Assembly: GCA_041678625.1 (NCBI GenBank)
Contig: JBAYNS010000086.1
Coordinates: forward strand, 1 to 5,496
From: JBAYNS01 sp041678625
Lineage (GTDB): Bacteria; Patescibacteriota; Gracilibacteria; Peribacterales; Peribacteraceae
Length of the DNA stretch: 5,496 bases
Direction: 5' to 3'
In this document: positions 1 through 4,888 of the stretch, one piece after another
Position numbering within the stretch: the stretch's first letter is position 1
How the letters are laid out: each line of letters begins with the position of its first letter
Program-made: the position numbers and the translations under genes
Notes under the pieces: model-generated
Told to the model about the DNA's origin: nothing
The model's input: only the letters and a program-made list of their open reading frames with translations
The model's database searches: none

Positions 1-396
1 AAGAGTGCCGAATGCCTGCGGGGCTTCATCCTGAACGGAGAAGGAGAGTGTGCCGGATGGTTCTTCCTCAAAAGGAACAGACGGATTGTTCAGAGAAAAA
101 TACACAGCGGGTCCCGTAATGGCGATACCGACCAGTGCGCCGGCAATGGCATAAACGAACTTCATGGTAGAGAAGGGGAAGAGAGTGGAAGAAACAGAAG
201 GAGTGTTCGCAAGCTCCTGACTTCTGGCATGGAGCATGCGCCGGAGTGTCTGGACAAAGTGCTTATCGGGCTTGGCGTCAGGTCGCTCTTTTAAGAGCGT
301 TTCGATGAGCGGAATGAGTTCCGCTTCATGATCTTTGAGTGTGGGATCAATGGTATACAGGTCCGCCAGAATGGTTTGAATGTCGAAATTTTTCAT
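1..396 (-). CDS. Putative anti-sigma factor, single-pass membrane protein (C-terminus off window)
   Basis: This reading frame is open from the ATG at 396-394 to the window edge: 132 codons with no stop, so the C-terminus is missing. Residues 1-78 are soluble, charged and probably helical (IDPTLKDHEAELIPLI, then LLKERPDAKPDKHFVQTLRR). Residues about 79-100 form one hydrophobic segment (KFVYAIAGALVGIAITGPAV), followed by an acidic, presumably outside, part. Its ATG overlaps the TGA of the upstream ECF sigma gene (ATGA), which implies translational coupling. A cytoplasmic N-terminal domain, one membrane helix and an external domain encoded directly behind an ECF sigma factor is the classic anti-sigma layout, and the role is inferred from that. 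I see no zinc-binding anti-sigma motif (HxxxCxxC); the soluble part contains no cysteine at all. I do not recognise a named family. No Shine-Dalgarno sequence precedes the start. Confidence 0.72.
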   Translation of the reverse strand, partial: MKNFDIQTILADLYTIDPTLKDHEAELIPLIETLLKERPDAKPDKHFVQTLRRMLHARSQELANTPSVSSTLFPFSTMKFVYAIAGALVGIAITGPAVYFSLNNPSVPFEEEPSGTLSFSVQDEAPQAFGTL

Positions 397-965
397 CGCA
401 GGAAGGGGAAGAGAATGATCATGGTCAGGAGCGAGGGGCCGCATTCCTCGCGCAGCGATTCAAGCGCGCGGCAGAATATGGTTTTACAATTGCCTTCGGA
501 TTTACCCACAATCTGGGCAATCTCGCGGTAGCTCAGGTTTTCCCACACGCGCAGGAGAACGATTTCACGCTTGAGAGGATCGAGTATGCGCAACGCATCG
601 TGGATCTTCTGCGCATTGATTACGGCATCTGTCCGTGCACGCGTATCGTCATCCGATGCAAGGTCCCAGATATTCTGGATATCCGCGTGCGTACGGTGTG
701 TGCGGAAGTGATCCGTGAGCGTATTCCGAGCGATGCCGTAGAGCCAGGCGGAGAACGTGCCGCGCTTTGGATTGAACTGCGCAATGCGTTCCAGTGCCTT
801 CAGGAACGTTGTACTCGTCAGATCTTCTGCCGTCTGACGGTGCAGCGTGCGGCGATAGAGGTAGCCGTAGAGGCGTTCAACGTACTCTGTATACAGAGTA
901 TCGAATGCCGACAGATCTCCGGCCTTACAGGCGGCAATGGCGTCGTTGATGGATGCACTACTCAT
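393..965 (-). CDS. ECF-type RNA polymerase sigma-70 factor
   Basis: A 190-residue group IV (ECF) sigma factor that would direct RNA polymerase to a stress regulon. Region 2 spans about residues 17-88: FDTLYTEYVERLYGYLYRR, AEDLTSTTFLKALERI (region 2.2), then FSAWLYGIARNTLTDHFR (regions 2.3-2.4, with the usual W..IARN...D..R pattern). Region 4 spans about 123-172, with the helix-turn-helix around LSYREIAQIVGKSEGNCKTI. There is no region 1 or 3, as expected for ECF. Three in-frame starts are possible: GTG at 1001, ATG at 971 and ATG at 965. I prefer 965 because the TATACT box at 978-973 would put transcription start near it and because it gives a normal ECF N-terminus. The last 12-13 residues (SLLTMIILFPFLR) are an unusual hydrophobic tail. 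The stop TGA overlaps the ATG of the putative anti-sigma gene. Confidence 0.93.
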   Translation of the reverse strand: MSSASINDAIAACKAGDLSAFDTLYTEYVERLYGYLYRRTLHRQTAEDLTSTTFLKALERIAQFNPKRGTFSAWLYGIARNTLTDHFRTHRTHADIQNIWDLASDDDTRARTDAVINAQKIHDALRILDPLKREIVLLRVWENLSYREIAQIVGKSEGNCKTIFCRALESLREECGPSLLTMIILFPFLR

Positions 966-972
966 CGGCATC

Positions 973-978
973 AGTATA
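973..978 (-). promoter_or_regulatory. Candidate -10 box (TATACT) for the sigma/anti-sigma operon
   Basis: TATACT on the minus strand, then 7 nt, then the ATG at 965, the distance expected between a -10 box and a transcription start. This would give a leaderless mRNA. No TTGACA-like -35 is seen at 16-18 nt spacing, and no ECF-type GGAAC element is seen upstream on this strand, so self-activation by the ECF factor is not supported. Confidence 0.42.
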
Positions 979-1002
979 AAGAAGGAACGATAGCCCGGCA
1001 CC

Positions 1003-1022
1003 GCCGCATGGGCTCCTGCGGC
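1003..1022 (-). repeat. Inverted repeat upstream of the sigma gene
   Basis: GCCGCA and TGCGGC form a perfect 6-bp stem with an 8-nt loop. In minus-strand RNA two U-G pairs could extend it to 8 bp. It lies 57 nt past the stop of the lipoprotein gene and about 25 nt before the sigma -10 box. No T-run follows on either strand, so it is at best a weak terminator or mRNA-end structure for the lipoprotein gene, or an operator. A 6-bp stem of this kind can arise by chance. Confidence 0.35.
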
Positions 1023-1078
1023 AACGTGCAGAAGTATCTACGATGCAGCAAGTCAAACGTTACACGACCAGCAATGCA

Positions 1079-1498
1079 CTACTCCTCCGCAATCGTTACC
1101 GTGTATATGCGCGTCTCGAGCGGCTGTACGCTTTCCCATGGACGCATGTACTTCAGGGTAATCACGGTCTCTCCTGCGGCAACTGCACGGAACGTGAATG
1201 TCTGCACGCCGCCGGCGCCAACTATACCCGGTGCGCCGCCCTGCTCGTAGACCTCGTCCACCAGTTCCACGTACGCATCATCCGCTTCGTACTGCCAGCT
1301 GAATCCTGTTGTAGGATTGCTCTCCAGAGCGATGGTAAAAGTTTCATCGACCGATGCGGAAATGTTGTTCGAGCCTTCATCTTCCACAACCGGCGCGGGT
1401 TCCGGTGGCTGCTGGGGAATTTCCTCAAGAGGTTTTGTTGCATTGCATGCGGTGAGCAATGCGAATGCAATCGCGAAGCCAAAGGGAGCGAGTCTCAT
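1079..1498 (-). CDS. Chagasin-family (I42) cysteine protease inhibitor, lipoprotein
   Basis: A 139-residue lipoprotein. The N-terminus is a short basic start, a hydrophobic stretch and a lipobox LTAC with the acylated Cys at residue 18. A Pro/Glu-rich linker (about 22-42, PQQPPEPAPVVEDE) leads to a beta-rich domain. That domain holds all three loops by which chagasin-family inhibitors plug the active site of papain-like (C1) cysteine peptidases: NPTTGF at 61-66, GAGG at 94-97 and RPWE at 119-122. The length, about 95 residues after the linker, fits the family. The role is inferred to be protection of the cell surface from own or foreign cysteine proteases; no C1 peptidase is encoded in the window. 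An ATG 8 codons upstream (1522) is possible, but it abuts the TATACT box, and the start at 1498 gives a better signal peptide. It is on the same strand as the sigma gene but separated by about 113 nt containing a separate promoter-like box. Confidence 0.92.
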   Translation of the reverse strand: MRLAPFGFAIAFALLTACNATKPLEEIPQQPPEPAPVVEDEGSNNISASVDETFTIALESNPTTGFSWQYEADDAYVELVDEVYEQGGAPGIVGAGGVQTFTFRAVAAGETVITLKYMRPWESVQPLETRIYTVTIAEE

Positions 1499-1522
1499 GG
1501 AATGAAGGGGAAAGTGCACCAT

Positions 1523-1528
1523 AGTATA
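1523..1528 (-). promoter_or_regulatory. Candidate -10 box (TATACT) for the chagasin-like lipoprotein gene
   Basis: TATACT on the minus strand, directly followed by an in-frame ATG (1522) and 24 nt upstream of the preferred ATG (1498). Transcription would begin around 1516, leaving a leader of about 17 nt with no Shine-Dalgarno motif (CTTTCCCCTTCATTCC). This makes the 1522 start unlikely. No convincing -35 is seen. The overlapping hexamer TACTAT at 1526-1521 is an alternative register. Confidence 0.42.
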
Positions 1529-1602
1529 CAGATTTGCCGGCGCAACACAGCACCAATGTTCGATGGCGAGGTTGCTCCACTGATGGCATGCCTATCTTTC
1601 CT

Positions 1603-1614
1603 CATGCACATGCA
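1603..1614. repeat. Tandem CATGCA pair upstream of corA
   Basis: Two head-to-tail copies of CATGCA, ending 5 nt before the proposed corA -10 box. A third CATGC lies inside the GGCATGCC palindrome at 1585-1592. The position between -35 and -10 would suit a repressor site, but the repeats are short. Confidence 0.3.
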
Positions 1615-1619
1615 CGTCC

Positions 1620-1625
1620 TACTAT
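1620..1625 (+). promoter_or_regulatory. Candidate -10 box (TACTAT) for corA
   Basis: TACTAT, then 6 nt, then the ATG of corA at 1632. This spacing places the transcription start on or next to the start codon, which predicts a leaderless mRNA. There is no Shine-Dalgarno motif in the 20 nt before the ATG and no recognisable -35. Confidence 0.42.
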
Positions 1626-1631
1626 GGTGTC

Positions 1632-2711
1632 ATGATTACTCTTCCCACCATTCCGTTTTTCCTGAAGAACCCCAAAAAACGCGGACTGCCTCCCGGCACG
1701 CTTGTGCACGTAGGCCGCAAGAGGACAGTGCAGCCGCGTGCAACCGTGTGGCACTACAGTGCCGATGCGTATGAAGAGAAGGAAATTGCGTCGGCAGAGG
1801 AGTTGGAGGCTCTGCAGAAGAAGAAAGGAGTTCTGTGGGTCAACGTAGACGGCATTCACGATACCAAGCTCGTTGAATCCATCGGTCAGGCGATGCACTT
1901 TCATCCTCTGCTCATCGAAGACATTGTCAGTACGGCGCAGCGGCCCAAGGTAGAAGATTTTGGCGAGTACTTTTTCGTGGTGACAAAAATGCTGCAAATG
2001 GATCCCGCAACGGGTTCGTTGGATGTGGAACAGATCAGTCTTGTTGTTATGGAGAATGCCGTTCTCTCCTTTCAGGAGAAGCCGCAGGATGTCTTTGATG
2101 ACATCCGCGAGCGCGTGCGGCAGAGCAAAGGGCCCATCCGCGAGCGGGGAGCGGATTATCTGGCCTATCGTCTGCTCGATGCGATTGTAGACGGATACTA
2201 CGGCATCCTCAGTCAGTTGGGAGATCGCATAGAAGAATTGGAGAAGGAACTCCTGGAAGCGCCGGATACCAGCACGCTCACAGCTATTCACCATCTGCAG
2301 CGTGAGCTTGTGTTCGTGCGCAAAGCGGTCTGGCCGCTGCGCGATGTGCTCATTCATCTGCGACCGGAAGAAACTTCCATCATCAAAGCGGAGACCCAGC
2401 CGTACCTGCGCGATGTCTACGATCATGCGATTCAGATCATTGATGCGGTGGAAACGTATCGCGATATGGCCACGAACATGCTGAGCAATTACCTCTCCAT
2501 CGTAAGCAACCGCATGAATCAGGTGATGAAAGTGCTCACGATTGTCGCCACCATCTTTATCCCGCTCACATTTGTTGCCGGGGTCTACGGCATGAACTTC
2601 CAGCACATGCCGGAACTCCAATCACCATGGGGGTACCCAGCTGTTCTGATTTTCATGGCGACGATCGGTATCGGCATGGCACTCTTCTTCCGTTGGAAGA
2701 AGTGGATGTAG
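1632..2711 (+). CDS. corA: Magnesium/cobalt transport protein CorA
   Basis: A 359-residue CorA-family channel, which as a pentamer carries Mg2+ (also Co2+/Ni2+) into the cell through the inner membrane. Residues 1 to about 290 are the cytoplasmic funnel, ending in the long stalk helix. TM1 is about 301-319 and carries the family-defining GMN signature at 320-322 (GVYGMNFQHMPEL); TM2 is about 336-353, and the tail is basic (RWKKWM). The loop PELQSPWGYP after GMN and the total length match the Thermotoga-type CorA (about 350 residues), so the gene looks intact. It is transcribed divergently from the chagasin-like lipoprotein gene and ends only 9 nt from the stop of the convergent haemolysin III gene. 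A -10-like TACTAT sits 6 nt before the ATG and no Shine-Dalgarno is visible. I see no Mg2+ riboswitch, and the expected leader is too short to hold one. Confidence 0.97.
   Translation: MITLPTIPFFLKNPKKRGLPPGTLVHVGRKRTVQPRATVWHYSADAYEEKEIASAEELEALQKKKGVLWVNVDGIHDTKLVESIGQAMHFHPLLIEDIVSTAQRPKVEDFGEYFFVVTKMLQMDPATGSLDVEQISLVVMENAVLSFQEKPQDVFDDIRERVRQSKGPIRERGADYLAYRLLDAIVDGYYGILSQLGDRIEELEKELLEAPDTSTLTAIHHLQRELVFVRKAVWPLRDVLIHLRPEETSIIKAETQPYLRDVYDHAIQIIDAVETYRDMATNMLSNYLSIVSNRMNQVMKVLTIVATIFIPLTFVAGVYGMNFQHMPELQSPWGYPAVLIFMATIGIGMALFFRWKKWM
2684..2702. repeat. Perfect 8-bp hairpin at the corA 3' end
   Basis: CTTCTTCC-GTT-GGAAGAAG is a perfect inverted repeat inside the last codons of corA (FFRWKKW), 6 nt before its stop codon. 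For the convergent haemolysin III gene the same hairpin begins 18 nt after the stop. No T-run follows on either strand. It may act as a bidirectional 3'-end structure for the two genes, which have no other terminator between them, or it may be a by-product of the coding sequence. Confidence 0.4.
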
Positions 2712-2720
2712 CTGTGTCTC

Positions 2721-3359
2721 TCAGGATTGCAGAACGATAACAAGAGCCAGAACGTGGCAGGCACTGCCGCTCAATACAGCGCAGTGCCAAAGAGTGTGGC
2801 GGAAGCGCTTTGGACTGAGAAAGAAGAAGACACCGCCGCTGTATGCAAGACCTCCGGCAAGCAGCCAGAGTAATCCTGCCAGAGGCAGATTTTGCACAGC
2901 GGGCACGATGGCAATGACAATAAGCCATCCCATCAAGAGATAGAGAATGCATGAAGCATTCGAGAATCTCTTCTTAGAGAACAGAACAAAGAGCGTACCG
3001 AAGAGGGCAAGAGCCCACACTGTTCCGGCAATGCTCCATCCCCACCCTCCGCGCAGAGCGGTGAGCATGAAGGGCGTATACGTGCCGGCAATCAGCCAAT
3101 AGATTGCGGTGCGGTCCAGAACTTCCAGCAGATCCCTTTCTCTGAAAATTGCATAGCTGTGTAGAAGTGTAGATGTCAGATACAGGAGCACCAGTGTGGC
3201 GCCAAAGATGCTCACGCTCACAATCTGCCACGCATCGCCATAGCGGCTTGTCCAGACAACGAGCAGGACAAGAACAGCCACCGAAAGACCCAAGCCGATG
3301 GCATGCGTGATACTGTTGGCGATCTCCTCTCCCTTGCACATTTTGATAGGGCAGCTCAT
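2721..3359 (-). CDS. Haemolysin III / PAQR-type integral membrane protein
   Basis: A 212-residue protein with seven hydrophobic segments, the normal size for the HlyIII/YqfA (TrhA) family. It shows the family motifs: EEIANSITHAIG at 11-22, STLLHS at 63-68, LDRTAIYWLIAGTYTPF at 81-97, and LWHCAVLSGSACH at 190-202. His67, Asp82, His192 and His202 match the conserved, probably metal-binding residues seen in PAQR receptors. The bacterial proteins are linked to membrane-lipid and fluidity homeostasis; haemolysin is a historical name and toxicity should not be assumed. It starts 25 nt downstream of the MscS-like gene on the same strand, so read-through is likely, but a good -10 box suggests its own promoter too. 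The first ATG is used; an internal Met7 is possible. The stop is TGA. Confidence 0.93.
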   Translation of the reverse strand: MSCPIKMCKGEEIANSITHAIGLGLSVAVLVLLVVWTSRYGDAWQIVSVSIFGATLVLLYLTSTLLHSYAIFRERDLLEVLDRTAIYWLIAGTYTPFMLTALRGGWGWSIAGTVWALALFGTLFVLFSKKRFSNASCILYLLMGWLIVIAIVPAVQNLPLAGLLWLLAGGLAYSGGVFFFLSPKRFRHTLWHCAVLSGSACHVLALVIVLQS

Positions 3360-3368
3360 ACAGAGTGG

Positions 3369-3374
3369 AGTATA
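3369..3374 (-). promoter_or_regulatory. Candidate extended -10 (TGC-TATACT) for the haemolysin III gene
   Basis: TATACT preceded by TGC (extended -10 pattern TGN) on the minus strand, 9 nt before the ATG at 3359. The leader would be about 1-3 nt long. The box lies between the MscS stop and the haemolysin III start and overlaps the palindrome at 3373-3387 by two bases. No -35 is seen, as is common for extended -10 promoters. Confidence 0.48.
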
Positions 3375-3387
3375 GCATTGTATGCTA
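3373..3387. repeat. Palindromic site TAGCAT-N3-ATGCTA between the MscS and haemolysin III genes
   Basis: A perfect 6-bp inverted repeat with a 3-nt spacer. On the minus strand its first three bases are the TAG stop of the MscS-like gene, and its far end runs into the TATACT box of the haemolysin III gene. It is placed like an operator over a promoter; a short 3'-end hairpin for the upstream mRNA is the alternative. Confidence 0.38.
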
Positions 3388-4794
3388 CTGATGCTGGTCG
3401 TGCGGACCCGTGTAGTACCGGAACGTCTTGTATGCCAGTTCCACCTGTGGTTTTGCTTCTAGCTGTTCCAGAATCTTCTCGGAAATCTTGGTGAGCACCA
3501 GCCACTTTTCCCCAAGGGGAACGGAAAAACGCAGAATGAATTCCACGCCATCCGCGGCAATCTGCGTGTAGATGCGCGGTCCCACGATCTGGCGTTGCAT
3601 GTACATCATCCGGGTCCTGCGCAGTTGCTGAATCTTCTCCTGTTCACTGAAGGCGGCAGTTTCTTCCTGTATCACTGTTTGCAATAATTCCTTTGCAACA
3701 CGCCAGTCGCTCTCGAATGTCACGGTGATGCGCATTTCGGCATTCACGTAATCCGATGTGGTGCTGTGATTGGTCAGCGGCAGCGTGATGACCTGCGCAT
3801 TGGGAATCGTGAGGATCTTTCCCGTGTGTTCCAGCACACTCAACGGAGGAATGCCCACTTCCAGCAGGCGCGTACGCAGCATACCGATATCCACCACTTC
3901 GCCGGTGATGCCGCCGATGGTGATGCGGTCGCCCGGCAAAAAGAGCCGGCTCTGTAGAATCATCAGCCAACCCAGAACATCCTTTACAACATCCTGCAGG
4001 GCAATCGCCAGTCCGGCGCCGATAATGGCAAAAGAAGCCAGGATACTCGGTTGATTGGCGAACAGCGTTCCCAGAAGCCAGAGTATCGCGCCGATGTACA
4101 CCACTGCCGTGAAGATCTTGGTAACGGTGTAGCGTTTATCGGTATTGCGGATGTGTGTGAGAATGTTCGTGCGAATTGTTCGCTCGATTAACCAAATGAT
4201 AAAGAGGATGAGCAGATATTTTCCGATGAGGATGACGAACTCGAATTGAATTTTCCGCTGTTCAGTAATGAGCTTGCTCAGACGGTCCTGTTGCTGTTTT
4301 AAGAGTGCTTCCAGTACGGAGATGCGCACTTCCAGAATGGTTTTTTTCGCCAAAAGTTCCGGATGTGTCTTCGTCAGGCGGTACGTTTCCGATTCAGCAT
4401 TTCCGGTCTGTGCCTGCTGGTTCAGATAGAATCGTTTTTCCTCTGCCGTAAGCAGATCCAGGTCAACACGTCGTTCGCTCAGGCGCTCCTGTAATGATGT
4501 GACGACACTCTTCTGGCGGTCGAGCGCTTTGGGAATTTCCGAAGGTGCCAGTTCCGATTCCTCCGTCGGCGGGGTCACCAGTTTCTGCAGCTCTTCTTCT
4601 GCAATGCCGCGGATAGCATCCTTCTCGTTCTCAATTCTCTTCAGGATGTACTCGTCTGACGTATCCTTCAGATATTGCTGATACAGATATTGCAGCGTTG
4701 TTTCGTGTGCAGTCGCATCCTGTGCTGCAACTGCAGCAGGCAGAAACAAAGCACAGAGGAAAATGCCGATGAATGGTGCAATTTTGTACTGCAT
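3385..4794 (-). CDS. MscS-family mechanosensitive channel with signal peptide and coiled coil
   Basis: A 469-residue MscS-like channel, expected to open under membrane tension and release solutes on osmotic downshock. Residues 1-24 look like a signal peptide (hydrophobic core, AVAAQ junction). About 50-183 are charged and helical with coiled-coil character (ILEVRISVLEALLKQQQDRL), presumably outside the membrane. Three membrane segments follow at about 184-204, 223-245 and 250-282; the last is the pore helix with the small-residue pattern IIGAGLAIALQD. The MscS beta domain follows (PGDRITIGGITGEVVDIGML at 287-306, then LTIPNAQVI at 328-336), then a C-terminal alpha/beta domain. E. coli MscS has only 286 residues. 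An extra stretch of roughly 10 residues (GIPPLSVLEHTG) lies between the beta-domain strands. The start is firm because TGATGA stops lie in frame 6 nt upstream. No Shine-Dalgarno is seen. Confidence 0.94.
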   Translation of the reverse strand: MQYKIAPFIGIFLCALFLPAAVAAQDATAHETTLQYLYQQYLKDTSDEYILKRIENEKDAIRGIAEEELQKLVTPPTEESELAPSEIPKALDRQKSVVTSLQERLSERRVDLDLLTAEEKRFYLNQQAQTGNAESETYRLTKTHPELLAKKTILEVRISVLEALLKQQQDRLSKLITEQRKIQFEFVILIGKYLLILFIIWLIERTIRTNILTHIRNTDKRYTVTKIFTAVVYIGAILWLLGTLFANQPSILASFAIIGAGLAIALQDVVKDVLGWLMILQSRLFLPGDRITIGGITGEVVDIGMLRTRLLEVGIPPLSVLEHTGKILTIPNAQVITLPLTNHSTTSDYVNAEMRITVTFESDWRVAKELLQTVIQEETAAFSEQEKIQQLRRTRMMYMQRQIVGPRIYTQIAADGVEFILRFSVPLGEKWLVLTKISEKILEQLEAKPQVELAYKTFRYYTGPHDQHQ

Positions 4795-4806
4795 GACAGT
4801 TCATCA

Positions 4807-4812
4807 ATGATA
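4807..4812 (-). promoter_or_regulatory. Candidate -10 box (TATCAT) for the MscS-like gene
   Basis: TATCAT on the minus strand, 12 nt before the ATG at 4794, within the 94-nt gap after the MATE gene. The predicted leader is about 5-6 nt. It matches consensus less well than the TATACT boxes and has no clear -35, so it is tentative. Confidence 0.3.
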
Positions 4813-4888
4813 CTCGCTCTTTCTTCTGCGTGGAAAGAAGGATTCGCCACAAAACAATACGGTGGCATATATTCTCATCATCAGTGAT

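Larger units (their letters stand above)
1517..1629. repeat. 10-bp inverted repeat framing the divergent promoter region
   Basis: TACTATGGTG reads at 1620-1629 on the plus strand and at 1526-1517 on the minus strand. Each copy overlaps the proposed -10 box of the gene it faces (corA on the plus strand, the lipoprotein on the minus strand). Between the arms lie a GGCATGCC palindrome (1585-1592) and a tandem CATGCA pair (1603-1614). The arms may be a shared extended promoter element or paired operators; coincidence is possible. Confidence 0.45.

Noticed and set aside
415..422. ATGATCAT palindrome near the end of the sigma gene
   Set aside because: It is short, inside coding sequence and has no spacer or context suggesting a binding site.
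1002..1078. ECF-type autoregulated promoter (GGAAC ... GTC) upstream of the sigma gene
   Set aside because: No GGAAC-like element is present on the minus strand; the only GGAAC nearby is on the plus strand with no suitable -10.
339..1250. Long plus-strand open frame (303 codons) opposite the sigma and lipoprotein genes
   Set aside because: It is antisense to two genes with clear family motifs, spans their intergenic gap and its translation has no recognisable domain; it is Cys/Arg-rich as shadow frames often are.
1043..1774. Plus-strand open frame (243 codons) across the lipoprotein gene and the start of corA
   Set aside because: It overlaps the lipoprotein gene in antisense and the corA start out of frame, and no protein family features are seen.
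1602..2621. Minus-strand open frame (339 codons) opposite corA
   Set aside because: It is a shadow of a highly conserved corA coding frame; the translation is His/Arg-rich with no domain signal.
4846..4866. GCCAC/GTGGC hairpin in the gap after the MATE gene, considered as a terminator
   Set aside because: The stem has only 5 bp with an 11-nt loop and no T-run follows; too weak to call.
4631..4868. Small minus-strand frames across the MscS start region (66-73 codons)
   Set aside because: They overlap the signal peptide region of the MscS-like gene in other frames and show no start signal or protein features.
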